A stretch of DNA of 64,000 nucleotides from Eubacteriales bacterium (GTDB taxonomy: Bacteria > Bacillota > Clostridia > Lachnospirales > Lachnospiraceae). The stretch spans positions 101,145-165,144 of the forward strand of contig JAUNOY010000004.1 in NCBI GenBank assembly GCA_030536995.1, read 5' to 3'. This document shows, piece after piece, positions 35,544 through 43,926 of the stretch. The first letter of the stretch is position 1. Each line of letters begins with the position of its first letter. The position numbers and the translations under genes were made by a program. The notes beneath the pieces are model-generated. The model did no database searches. It saw only the letters and a list, made by a program, of their open reading frames with translations, and was not told where the DNA came from.

Positions 35544-36320
35544 ATGAAAATTTCAAAAAAAATTTTAGCAGGTTTAACAGCAGCAGTTTTATGTGTGACA
35601 GCTCCGGCTGGTGTATGTATGGCAGCAGAAGTTCATAACAGTATGACAGCTACAATCAAACCAAGTGACGACAGTGTTGGAAATTACGTTGTAACAGAAA
35701 AAATTGAGGAGTCTGAATCTTTTAAGGTTCTGAAAGAAGAAGCTCCGGAGGTTGTAACTCTGGTTGAGACCATTAATAAGATTGTTAATGATATCCTTGG
35801 TGAGGATATGGAAGAAGGAATTCCTCAGGAAGGCCTTACACAGGAAGCAAGCAAAGCTGCTGCTGTGAAGTTTGTTGAGGAGATTAAGAAGCTTCTGGAA
35901 GAAACAGACGAAGAGGGTAATGCTGTTCTTTCCGAGGAAGCAAAAGCTGCTGCAGAAAAGATTTTAAAGGATATGGAAGAAAAAGAACTTGAGTTTGTAA
36001 CACCATTCTTTGATCTGGATCTGGAAAAAGATGCGGAAGTTGAGAAGAATGAAAACGGCAATTATGATGTTACTTTAAGTCTTCCTATGATGACAGATTC
36101 TCTCGAGAATGTAAATCTGCTTCATTACAGTACAGTCCGCAATATGTGGGAAATTATTGAGCCTGATGAAGTAGATACAGAGAAGCAGACTCTTACAGCA
36201 GAGTTTGTAGATTTCTCCCCTGTTGCTGTTGTTGCAAAGATTAATACAGAAGAGACAGAGGATGTAAAAGAGGCAGCCGAAGAGCCGGAGATTACCGCTA
36301 CTCCTGAGCCGGAGAAATAA
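35544..36320 (+). CDS. Secreted acidic protein of unknown function
   Basis: This 258-residue protein has a clear signal peptide (KKILAGLTAAVLCVTAPAGV, cleavage likely after CMAAE or just before it). The mature part is very acidic and rich in Glu, Lys and Ala, with helical stretches around residues 95-150. A strand-rich section follows (YDVTLSLPMMTDSLENVNLL), and the tail PEITATPEPEK is proline-rich. No lipobox or sorting motif is seen. It follows the LCP gene after 60 bases with AAAGGAGAG before the ATG. I cannot assign a role. Confidence 0.82.
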   Translation: MKISKKILAGLTAAVLCVTAPAGVCMAAEVHNSMTATIKPSDDSVGNYVVTEKIEESESFKVLKEEAPEVVTLVETINKIVNDILGEDMEEGIPQEGLTQEASKAAAVKFVEEIKKLLEETDEEGNAVLSEEAKAAAEKILKDMEEKELEFVTPFFDLDLEKDAEVEKNENGNYDVTLSLPMMTDSLENVNLLHYSTVRNMWEIIEPDEVDTEKQTLTAEFVDFSPVAVVAKINTEETEDVKEAAEEPEITATPEPEK

Positions 36321-36368
36321 TAAAGTTATTGTTTAATAAGAAACGAGTTATACACGTGTAAAGAATGG

Positions 36369-36413
36369 ACACCAGACAGCGGAGGCAGATTATGCAGTTG
36401 TCTGGTGTTTTTT
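36369..36413 (+). terminator. Terminator after the secreted-protein gene
   Basis: ACACCAGACA pairs perfectly with TGTCTGGTGT around 20 bases, and six Ts follow. The next coding region starts only 28 bases later. Confidence 0.88.
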
Positions 36414-36440
36414 AATTTTAGAGAAAGTAAGGTAAAGACT

Positions 36441-37304
36441 GTGTTTAGAAAAAATAGTGTAATGACGAATATATTTTTGCTTTTGAGTTGTATTATTCTT
36501 CTGGGGGCAGTTGGTTTTATTCTGATTAAGGATAAACAGGAGGCAGAGGAGGTAGTAAAAGAGGTGGAAACTGTGGTCAGCAGGGAAGAGGAGACACAGA
36601 AAGAACAGCCGTTACAGAAGGAAGCAGAACCGAAGCCTGCTGCGGTTACTGCAACACCAATGCCGACACAGACTCCTGTTGCAGTGGAGGAGGAAGTGAA
36701 GGGCATTGTATGCTGGGGAGATGATCTGATGACTGCGGATACAACAGATAAGTATTCGTATATGGCAGTACTTCAGCGTATTTTGCAGGAAAAAGGATAT
36801 GATATTCCTGTGATCAATAAAACAATTCAGGGTGGCGGCACCCTTTCTATGATGAAGATGGCCGGTGTATCCGATTCTGTTCTTCAGGGATACATTTCAG
36901 CACATCAGCAGGCGGCTAACGGTGCAGAGCTTTCCGTTATGGAGCGTGGAATCCGTGACCTGACACCGGAGCAGACTGAACGAAACGATTTGGAGTGTAT
37001 TCCTGTTATTTTCATGGGCTACTATGGTGGTTGGAATCATAATCCTGCAGAGTTGGCAGAACAGCAGGAGCATATTTTAAAAACATTTCCGGATCAGGAA
37101 CGCTTTCTGGTGGTAGGTACCCGCCCGGTTGACGGTTCGGTAGATGCACCTTCTTTGGACCAGGCGCTTCAACAGAAATGGGGAGAACACTACATCAGTC
37201 TTGCCCAGACAACTACATATCCGGCTTCGATGATTGAAGCACAGGAAATTATGGCTCAGACGATTGTCCAGAAAATGGAGGAATTGGGATATCTGGAGAA
37301 ATAA
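36441..37304 (+). CDS. Membrane-anchored SGNH-hydrolase-like protein with altered nucleophile motif
   Basis: This protein has 287 residues from a GTG at 36441 that follows AAGG; an ATG at 36462 is an alternative. A membrane anchor (NIFLLLSCIILLGAVGFILI) leads into an acidic, proline-rich linker (about 35-85). The outside domain starts GIVCWGDDLMTAD and continues YSYMAVLQRILQEKGYD and IQGGGTLSMM, a pattern like GDSL/SGNH esterases. The catalytic Ser of GDSL is Asp here. It may be an inactive or re-purposed relative acting on the cell-surface polymer. The call rests on motif resemblance alone. Confidence 0.7.
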   Translation: MFRKNSVMTNIFLLLSCIILLGAVGFILIKDKQEAEEVVKEVETVVSREEETQKEQPLQKEAEPKPAAVTATPMPTQTPVAVEEEVKGIVCWGDDLMTADTTDKYSYMAVLQRILQEKGYDIPVINKTIQGGGTLSMMKMAGVSDSVLQGYISAHQQAANGAELSVMERGIRDLTPEQTERNDLECIPVIFMGYYGGWNHNPAELAEQQEHILKTFPDQERFLVVGTRPVDGSVDAPSLDQALQQKWGEHYISLAQTTTYPASMIEAQEIMAQTIVQKMEELGYLEK

Positions 37305-37331
37305 ATAACAGATGATAGGAATCAGAAACAT

Positions 37332-38957
37332 ATGATGAAGAGATTATTAATTCTTGGCGCTGGCGGTTTCGGCCAGATGATTAAGGAAACAGCAGGATTA
37401 CTTGGTTATGATGAGGTGTTTTTTTTGGACGATGCGGCAAAAGCTTCAGATGTTATTGGCAAATGCTGTGACTATGTGATGAAGCATAAGGAATTTGATA
37501 CTGCCGTGGCAGCCTTTGGCAATAATAATACCCGTCTTTTCTGGACAGAGAAGCTTCTTGAGGAAGGATATCAGGTACCTGCAATGGTTCATCCTTCTGC
37601 TGTGATCAGTCCAAGCGCTGTTTTGGGAGAGGGCTGCTTTGTGATGCAGAATGCCGTTGTGAATACCCATTCCCGTATCGGTTGTGCAGCTCTTGTGAAC
37701 AGTGGAGCTGTGGTGGATCATGATTCTGTAATCGGAAACGGCGCTCATGTTGGTCTTGGAAGTATTGTGAAAGCAAATTGCATCATTGAGGAGAAGAAGA
37801 AGGTGGAAGCCGGTGAGGTTATTTTTTCCACCAGAAGAAAGATTGAGGGCGTGGACAGCCGTGCCCTTGAGGATGCTCTTTATGCCTTTGGCTTCGGCAA
37901 TCAGTGCAGCTATGTGAAGCCTTTCGGCGAGGGGCATATTAATGAGACTTATGCAGTTTATATGCCTACAGAACAGGGAACAGAAGAGCCTTTCTATGTA
38001 CTGCAGAGAATCAATACCAATGTGTTTAAACAGCCGGGTCAGGTTATGGACAATATTTTTGGGGTTACAGAGTATCTTCGTGATGTGATCCGTAAGGAGG
38101 GCGGCGACCCTGACAGGGAGACTATGTCCTGTATTAAGACGAAAAACGGTGAAAATTTCTTTGAGGATGATCAGGGACAGCCCTGGAGATGTTCTAATTT
38201 TATCACGAATTCTATCTGTTACCAGACAGTGGAGGAGCCGGAGCAGTTTTATCAGTCTGCCAGAAGCTTTGGCCATTTTCTGAAGCAACTTGGAGATTAT
38301 CCTGCATCCAGCCTTTATGAGACCATTCCGTTTTTCCACGATACAGTGAAGCGTTTTCAGGCTTTTTCCCAGGCTGTGCAGCGTGATGTAAAGAACCGCG
38401 CAAGAACCTGTCACGAGGAGATTGATTTCGCACTTGCAAGAGAAGAAGACTGTGCTGTTTTGATGAATCAGTTAAATGAGGGAATTCTTCCCCTTCGTGT
38501 AACGCACAACGATACAAAGCTGAATAATATTCTTTTTGACAAAGAAACAGGAGAGGGCTTATGTATTATTGACCTGGATACCATTATGCCGGGACTTGCT
38601 GCCAATGATTTCGGAGATTCTATCCGTTTCGGCGCTTCCACAGCAGAGGAGGATGAGCAGGATCTGGATAAGGTTCACTTCGACATTCATCTTTACGAGC
38701 TTTATGTGAAGGGATATGTGGAAATGGCGAGAGAGGTTCTCACACCGGAGGAGCTTATGAGCCTTCCGTGGGGAGCGAGACTTATGACTTTTGAGTGCGG
38801 AATCCGTTTCCTTGCAGATTATCTTCAGGGGGATGTGTATTTCAAGACGGCATATCCGGAACACAATCTTGTTCGCGCACGTACACAGTTTAAGCTTGTG
38901 AAAGAGATGGAAGAGCAGTTTGAAGAGATGTGCAGGATTGTGAAGGAATATGTGTAA
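37332..38957 (+). CDS. NeuD/PglD-like acyltransferase fused to NahK-like sugar kinase
   Basis: This is a 541-residue two-domain protein. Residues 1 to about 190 form a PglD/NeuD-type O/N-acyltransferase: a Rossmann start LLILGAGGFGQMIKE, then left-handed beta-helix hexapeptides (VHPSAVISPSAVLGEGC, GAVVDHDSVIGNGAHVGLG) with a conserved active-site His. Residues from about 195 form an APH-fold kinase like N-acetylhexosamine 1-kinase: FGEGHINETYAVY, YVLQRINTNVFKQP, RVTHNDTKLNNILF and CIIDLDTIMPGLAANDFGD. It could phosphorylate HexNAc at C1 and acylate a sugar for the capsule. Coupling of the two is inferred from the single frame. Confidence 0.86.
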   Translation: MMKRLLILGAGGFGQMIKETAGLLGYDEVFFLDDAAKASDVIGKCCDYVMKHKEFDTAVAAFGNNNTRLFWTEKLLEEGYQVPAMVHPSAVISPSAVLGEGCFVMQNAVVNTHSRIGCAALVNSGAVVDHDSVIGNGAHVGLGSIVKANCIIEEKKKVEAGEVIFSTRRKIEGVDSRALEDALYAFGFGNQCSYVKPFGEGHINETYAVYMPTEQGTEEPFYVLQRINTNVFKQPGQVMDNIFGVTEYLRDVIRKEGGDPDRETMSCIKTKNGENFFEDDQGQPWRCSNFITNSICYQTVEEPEQFYQSARSFGHFLKQLGDYPASSLYETIPFFHDTVKRFQAFSQAVQRDVKNRARTCHEEIDFALAREEDCAVLMNQLNEGILPLRVTHNDTKLNNILFDKETGEGLCIIDLDTIMPGLAANDFGDSIRFGASTAEEDEQDLDKVHFDIHLYELYVKGYVEMAREVLTPEELMSLPWGARLMTFECGIRFLADYLQGDVYFKTAYPEHNLVRARTQFKLVKEMEEQFEEMCRIVKEYV

Positions 38958-38987
38958 CTGCTGAAGCGGGAGAAATAGCTATATATA

Positions 38988-39046
38988 GGGCGGTGTCAAG
39001 TCCGTGTTATTGCTAAAATAGCACGGAATAGGCATCGCCTTTTTTC
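38988..39046 (+). terminator. Terminator closing the capsule locus
   Basis: GGCGGTGTC and GGCATCGCC pair with small mismatches, and inside them TCCGTG pairs with CACGGA. Six Ts follow, then more T-rich sequence. Confidence 0.85.
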
Positions 39047-39116
39047 TTTTTGTCACTATCACGAAAAAGAACATAAAAATATGCCATTTTTTTAACAATA
39101 AATTATAAAATATATC

Positions 39117-39134
39117 TTGTTAAATTGTTATCAA
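39117..39134. promoter_or_regulatory. Rex-like operator 1
   Basis: TTGTTAA-ATTG-TTATCAA differs at one base from the clostridial Rex consensus TTGTTAA-N4-TTAACAA. Rex senses the NADH/NAD+ ratio. It lies about 200 bases before the malate dehydrogenase-like gene in an AT-rich leader. Confidence 0.6.
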
Positions 39135-39259
39135 TATGATATATTGAATATAAATCATTCCAAACCCACATTTGAAGTAAAAAAAGTGATGTATTTACTC
39201 TCGTAGATTCAAATACCACATTTTTTGATGGAAAAATGTTGGGTGAGATTTTATTTTTT

Positions 39260-39288
39260 TTGACCAGTATTGTTAAATATTAAACAAT
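39260..39288 (+). promoter_or_regulatory. Possible promoter with Rex-like operator 2 over the -10
   Basis: TTGACC (39260-39265), 17 bases and AACAAT. Across the -10, at 39270-39287, lies TTGTTAA-ATAT-TAAACAA, again one base from the Rex consensus. Binding would occlude the promoter, so NADH build-up should relieve repression of the whole downstream operon. The -10 is poor, so the exact start site is uncertain. Confidence 0.55.
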
Positions 39289-39330
39289 ATCATGCGGAGA
39301 TATCTGCATGAAAAAGGAAAGGAGCGCCTT

Positions 39331-40281
39331 ATGAGCAGCAAAATTACTATTATCGGTGCAGGAAGTGTTGGTTCTACAATCGCCTATACTTTATCCAACG
39401 GAGATATCGCATCTGAAATCGTACTCATCGATATTAACAAAGAAAAAGTAGAGGGTGAAGTTCTTGACATTGCCCAGGGTACCTGTTTCCGTGATCCAAT
39501 CTCTATTACAGCAGGAGAATATGAAGATGCGAAAGGTTCTGACATCGTAATCATCACCTCCGGAATTGCCCGTAAACCGGGACAGACCCGTATTGAGCTT
39601 ACTCAGACGAATGTAAATATTCTGAAGTCTATCACTCCTGAGATTGTTAAGGCGGCGCCTGACGCTCTTTATGTTATAGTAAGCAATCCGGTTGACATTA
39701 TGACATATGTATTTACCAAGATTTCCGGACTGCCGGAAAACCAGATTATCGGTTCCGGTACAATTCTTGATTCTGCACGCCTTCGCTGCGGTCTTTCCGA
39801 GCATTTTAAAGTGGCGCAGAAGAATATTCATGCCTATGTATTCGGTGAGCACGGAGACACTTCTTTTGTTCCGTGGTCAGGCGCATATATTTCAGGTGTG
39901 AGCGTTGACGAATATTATCAGCATGCCAAATTAATGGGTAAAGATGTGAAAGAACTTGACAAAGACGGTATGCTGGAATATGTTCGCAAATCAGGCGGTA
40001 AAATTATTCAGAATAAAGGCGCTACTTTCTATGCTGTTTCCAATTCTGTATGTAAGCTTTGCTCTATTCTTCTGGCAGCGTCCGACTCTATCACAACGGT
40101 ATCTTCTATGATGCACGGTGAATACGGAATCGAGGACGTATGTTTAAGCACACTGACTCTTGTAGGCCCTAACGGTGTACAGGGAAAGATTCCAATGCGT
40201 ATGAATAAGACAGAGATCGAACTTCTGAAGAAGAGCGCGGAGGCTTTAAAAGAAGTTATCGCACAGATTGATCTGAACTAA
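39331..40281 (+). CDS. mdh: Malate dehydrogenase on a lactate-dehydrogenase-type scaffold
   Basis: This 316-residue NAD-dependent 2-hydroxyacid dehydrogenase has GAGSVGSTIAYTL for NAD and IGEHGDT-like FGEHGDTSFVPW with the catalytic His. Overall it resembles LDH (IGSGTILDSARLRCGLSE, KGATFYAV). But the specificity position, Gln in LDH (GxxQKPG), is Arg81 in SGIARKPGQTR, the residue that marks malate dehydrogenases and that alone switches an LDH toward oxaloacetate. It leads an operon with fumarase and fumarate reductase downstream, which favours oxaloacetate-to-malate. Start ATG 39331 follows AAAGGAG. L-lactate dehydrogenase remains possible. Confidence 0.8.
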   Translation: MSSKITIIGAGSVGSTIAYTLSNGDIASEIVLIDINKEKVEGEVLDIAQGTCFRDPISITAGEYEDAKGSDIVIITSGIARKPGQTRIELTQTNVNILKSITPEIVKAAPDALYVIVSNPVDIMTYVFTKISGLPENQIIGSGTILDSARLRCGLSEHFKVAQKNIHAYVFGEHGDTSFVPWSGAYISGVSVDEYYQHAKLMGKDVKELDKDGMLEYVRKSGGKIIQNKGATFYAVSNSVCKLCSILLAASDSITTVSSMMHGEYGIEDVCLSTLTLVGPNGVQGKIPMRMNKTEIELLKKSAEALKEVIAQIDLN

Positions 40282-40300
40282 AGAAAGGACAACGGAAAAT

Positions 40301-41098
40301 ATGAAATACAGTTATTATCCGGGCTGTACCCTGAGAACAAAAGCCAGGGATTTGGACGAATATGCCAGAGCAAGTGCACTGGCGCTTGGTTTTGAACTGG
40401 AAGAAATTGAAGACTGGCAGTGCTGCGGCGGTGTTTATCCGCTGGGAACCGATGAGATTGCTACGAAGCTTTCCTCTGTCCGTACCTTAAATGCAGCCAA
40501 AGAAAAGGGTCAGGATCTTGTGACGATCTGTTCTGCCTGTCATCACGTGATCAAACGTGTCAACGATGATATGAGACATGTGGATGATATTCGTACCAGA
40601 GCCAATAACTACATGAAGTTAGAAGAGCCTTATGCCGGAGAGACAAATGTTCTCCACTATTTAGAGGTGTTAAGAGACCGCGTAGGATTTGATAAGTTAA
40701 AAGAAAAAGTAGTAAATCCTTTAAAGGGTAAAAAAATCGGCGCATATTACGGCTGTCTTCTTTTAAGACCGGGAAAAATCATGGCTTTTGACGATCCGGA
40801 AAATCCGAAGATTATGGAAGATTTTATCCGTGCATTGGGTGCGGAGCCGGTAATCTACCCTTATAGAAATGAATGCTGCGGCGGTTACATTTCCCTGAAA
40901 GAGAAACAAATGGCGCAGAATATGTGTGAAAAGATTATGGACAGTGCAAAGGGCTTTGAGGCAGATATGCTGATCACTGCCTGTCCACTTTGCAAATACA
41001 ACCTTTGCAGAAACGGAAACAACAGCATTCCGGTTTACTATTTTACAGAGCTTCTTGCTGAGGCTCTCGGGGTAAAAGAAACAAAGGAGGAGGCATAA
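40301..41098 (+). CDS. hdrB: HdrB-like heterodisulfide reductase subunit
   Basis: This 265-residue protein has two complete CCG domains, each binding a non-cubane [4Fe-4S] cluster. The cysteines are C9, C41-C42, C77, C80, and C152, C192-C193, C228, C231. In methanogens HdrB reduces the CoM-CoB disulfide; here, without coenzyme M, it should pass electrons from HdrA and HdrC to another acceptor. It stands 19 bases after mdh and one base before hdrC. No membrane segment is seen. All ten ligand cysteines are present, so the active site looks functional. Confidence 0.93.
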   Translation: MKYSYYPGCTLRTKARDLDEYARASALALGFELEEIEDWQCCGGVYPLGTDEIATKLSSVRTLNAAKEKGQDLVTICSACHHVIKRVNDDMRHVDDIRTRANNYMKLEEPYAGETNVLHYLEVLRDRVGFDKLKEKVVNPLKGKKIGAYYGCLLLRPGKIMAFDDPENPKIMEDFIRALGAEPVIYPYRNECCGGYISLKEKQMAQNMCEKIMDSAKGFEADMLITACPLCKYNLCRNGNNSIPVYYFTELLAEALGVKETKEEA

Positions 41099-41099
41099 G

Positions 41100-41498
41100 A
41101 TGGAAGTTAAAATGAACGGAAAAAAAGCAGCAGAGCAAATCAAAGAAATTTCCGGTACAAACCCTCTGAAATGTATGAAATGTGGAAAATGTTCCGCAAC
41201 CTGCCCTTCCTATAATGAGATGGATATTAAACCACACCAGTTTGTATCCTATGTGATCAACGAAGATATTGATGCGCTTGTAAATTCCAAATCTCTGTGG
41301 AAATGTCTTTCCTGCTTTGCCTGTGTGGAGAGATGTCCAAGAGATGTAAAACCGGGAAAACTGATTGACGCTGCAAGACAGCTGGTGGTTCGCCAGAAAG
41401 GCGGAAATTACCTTTTGGCAGACGAAATTCCGGAGCTTCTTGATCCGGAGCTTCCACAGCAGCTTTTAGTAAGTGCATTGAGAAGATACAGGAGGTAA
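41100..41498 (+). CDS. hdrC: HdrC-like iron-sulfur subunit
   Basis: This 132-residue protein has two [4Fe-4S] motifs, C25/C28/C31/C35 (KCMKCGKCSATCPSYN) and C69/C72/C75/C79 (CLSCFACVERCP). HdrC relays electrons between HdrA and HdrB in the cytosolic complex. The C-terminus is basic. It has an AGGAGG ribosome site and tight spacing to both neighbours, so the three hdr genes are one translational block. Confidence 0.93.
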   Translation: MEVKMNGKKAAEQIKEISGTNPLKCMKCGKCSATCPSYNEMDIKPHQFVSYVINEDIDALVNSKSLWKCLSCFACVERCPRDVKPGKLIDAARQLVVRQKGGNYLLADEIPELLDPELPQQLLVSALRRYRR

Positions 41499-41503
41499 CC
41501 CAA

Positions 41504-43492
41504 GTGCAGAGGATAGGAGTATTTGTCTGTCACTGCGGAAGTAATATTGCCGCTACGGTAGACGTAAAGAAAGTAGTAGAAATTGCTGCAAAAGAACCCG
41601 GAGTCGTTCATGCAGAAGACTACCAGTATATGTGTTCTGAGGCAGGACAGGCTAAAATTCAGGAAGCCATTAAAGAGAAAAACCTCACAGGAATCGTTGT
41701 CTGTTCCTGTTCCCCGCGTATGCATGAGGCTACCTTCCGTAAAGCTGCAGAAAGAGCCGGCCTGAACCCATACATGGTGGAAATCGCAAATATCCGTGAG
41801 CACTGCTCCTGGATTCATAAAGATATGGAAGAGGCTACCGAAAAAGCGGTTATTCTTGCAAGAGCCGCAATTGCAAAGGTTCATCTGAATGCGCCTCTTC
41901 AGCCTGGCGAAAGCCGTGTCACAAAGAGAGCGCTTGTAATCGGCGGTGGTATTGCCGGTATTCAGACTGCTCTTGACATCGCAGACGCAGGCTATGAAGT
42001 AGACATCGTGGAAAAAACACCGAGTATCGGCGGAAGAATGTCTCAGCTTGACAAAACCTTCCCGACTCTTGACTGTTCCGCATGTATCCTTACACCAAAG
42101 ATGGTGGAGGCAGCTTCCCATGAAAAGATTACAATCTATACTTACAGTGAGGTAGATAAGGTAAGCGGCTTTGTGGGAGATTTTACAGTAGATATCAAGA
42201 AAAAAGCGAGAAGTATTGATATAGATAAATGTACAGGCTGTGGCGCCTGCATGGAGAAATGTCCTTCCAAGAAGACACCAAGCGAATTTAACAGAGGCTT
42301 AAACAACAGAACAGCCATCTACACACCGTTTGCTCAGGCAATCCCGAATGTGCCGGTAATCGATCGCGATGCATGTATCAAGTTTAAAACAGGTAAATGC
42401 GGTCTGTGTGAAAAAGTCTGTCAGGCGGGCGCTATCGATTACACTCAGAAGGATGAAATCGTATCACAGAAATATGGAGCTATCGTAGTGGCAACAGGTT
42501 TTGATACGATTAAGCTTGATAAATACGATGAATATGCATACAACCAGAGCAAGGATGTCATTACATCCTTAGAGCTTGAGCGTATTATGAATGCTGCCGG
42601 TCCTACAAAAGGTCATTTAGAGCGTCTTTCCGACGGAAAAGCTCCAAAGGAAATGGTATTTATCCAGTGTGTGGGAAGCCGTTGTGCCGATGACAGAGGC
42701 AAGCCATACTGTTCAAAGATCTGCTGTATGTACACAGCAAAACATGCAATGCTCATCCGCGACAAATATCCGGATGTGAATGTTACGGTATTTTATATTG
42801 ATGTGCGTACCCCGGGTAAAAACTTTGACGAGTTTTACCGTCGTGCCGTAGAGCAGTACGGGGTTAATTATATTAAGGGTCAGGTTGGAAAAGTTATTCC
42901 TCAGCCAAACGGCAAGCTGTTAGTACAGGGATCAGACCTTCTTGACAACAAACAGATTCTGAAAGAGGCAGACATGGTTGTTCTTGCAACTGCAATTGAG
43001 CCGAACCCGGATGTTCGTAAGATTGCCACCATGCTTACTGCCAGCATTGATACCAATAACTTCCTTACAGAGGCTCACGCGAAGCTTCGTCCTGTAGAAT
43101 CTCCGACAGCCGGTATTTTCCTTTCCGGTGTGTGTCAGGGACCGAAGGATATTCCGGAGACAGTTGCCCAGGCAGGTGCAGCAGCAGTAAAAGCAATCGG
43201 CCTTCTTGCCAAGGATAAGCTGATGACGAATCCGTGTACAGCGAAATCCGATGAGCTTCTCTGCAATGGTTGTTCCGCATGTGCGAATGTATGTCCATAC
43301 GGTGCAATTTCCTATGAAACAAAGGAAGTAAACGATCACGGTATCCGTGAAACAAGAAGAATTGCAGTTGTAAATACAGCCCTTTGTCAGGGATGCGGTG
43401 CTTGTACCGTTACCTGTCCGTCCGGTGCTATGGATCTGCAGGGCTTCTCTAACAGACAGATTTTAGCGGAGGTAGATGCAATATGTCGATAG
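41504..43492 (+). CDS. hdrA: HdrA, flavin-containing (bifurcating-type) subunit
   Basis: This full-length HdrA has 662 residues. The N-terminal segment has VCHCGSNI, and the FAD-binding Rossmann motif is ALVIGGGIAGIQTALDIADA (about 144-162), followed by PSIGGRMSQLDKTFPTLDC. A [4Fe-4S] motif (CTGCGACMEKCP, from C243) and CGLCEKVC near 299-306 interrupt the thioredoxin-reductase-like domain. The C-terminal ferredoxin has CNGCSACANVCP from C587 and CQGCGACTVTCP from C628. In known complexes this FAD splits an electron pair between HdrBC and ferredoxin. The start is GTG after AGGAGG. It overlaps the next gene by ten bases. Confidence 0.95.
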   Translation: MQRIGVFVCHCGSNIAATVDVKKVVEIAAKEPGVVHAEDYQYMCSEAGQAKIQEAIKEKNLTGIVVCSCSPRMHEATFRKAAERAGLNPYMVEIANIREHCSWIHKDMEEATEKAVILARAAIAKVHLNAPLQPGESRVTKRALVIGGGIAGIQTALDIADAGYEVDIVEKTPSIGGRMSQLDKTFPTLDCSACILTPKMVEAASHEKITIYTYSEVDKVSGFVGDFTVDIKKKARSIDIDKCTGCGACMEKCPSKKTPSEFNRGLNNRTAIYTPFAQAIPNVPVIDRDACIKFKTGKCGLCEKVCQAGAIDYTQKDEIVSQKYGAIVVATGFDTIKLDKYDEYAYNQSKDVITSLELERIMNAAGPTKGHLERLSDGKAPKEMVFIQCVGSRCADDRGKPYCSKICCMYTAKHAMLIRDKYPDVNVTVFYIDVRTPGKNFDEFYRRAVEQYGVNYIKGQVGKVIPQPNGKLLVQGSDLLDNKQILKEADMVVLATAIEPNPDVRKIATMLTASIDTNNFLTEAHAKLRPVESPTAGIFLSGVCQGPKDIPETVAQAGAAAVKAIGLLAKDKLMTNPCTAKSDELLCNGCSACANVCPYGAISYETKEVNDHGIRETRRIAVVNTALCQGCGACTVTCPSGAMDLQGFSNRQILAEVDAICR

Positions 43493-43926
43493 AAAACAAG
43501 GAAGAATTCAGACCGAAGATCGTAGCGTTCTGCTGTAACTGGTGCAGCTACGCAGGTGCAGACCTTGCAGGAAGCAGCCGTCTTTCTTACCCGGCTGATG
43601 TGAAGATCATCCGTGTTCCATGTTCCTGCCGTGTGAATCCTATGTTTATCCTCCGTGCTTTTGAAAAAGGTGCTGATGGTGTAATCATGTGTGGATGTCA
43701 CCCGGGCGACTGTCATTACAGCACCGGTAACTATTATGCAAGAAGACGTATGACGCTTCTTTTCTCCATGCTGGATTACCTCGGCGTTGAGAACGGCAGA
43801 ACAAGAGTAGAGTGGGTTTCTGCAGCTGAGGGTGTGAAATTCTCTCAGACAATGAATGAATTTGTAGAAAAAATTCACTCCCTTGGCAAAAACGTAAGAT
43901 TGGGGGATTTAAGATGCAGGAATTAA
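43483..43926 (+). CDS. flxD: MvhD/FlxD-like [2Fe-2S] electron-transfer subunit
   Basis: This 147-residue protein begins IVAFCCNWCSYAGAD, the MvhD signature, with further cysteines in RVPCSCRVNP and CGCHPGDCHY. MvhD joins a hydrogenase, or in FlxABCD-HdrABC an NADH-oxidising module, to HdrA. No hydrogenase large or small subunit gene is in this operon, while flavin and Fe-S genes resembling FlxA to FlxC follow. It overlaps hdrA by ten bases and the next gene by 13. Confidence 0.92.
   Translation: MSIENKEEFRPKIVAFCCNWCSYAGADLAGSSRLSYPADVKIIRVPCSCRVNPMFILRAFEKGADGVIMCGCHPGDCHYSTGNYYARRRMTLLFSMLDYLGVENGRTRVEWVSAAEGVKFSQTMNEFVEKIHSLGKNVRLGDLRCRN

Noticed and set aside
41408-42121. A 237-codon minus-strand frame across hdrC/hdrA
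   Set aside because: It is the reverse frame of conserved Fe-S proteins and has no support of its own.
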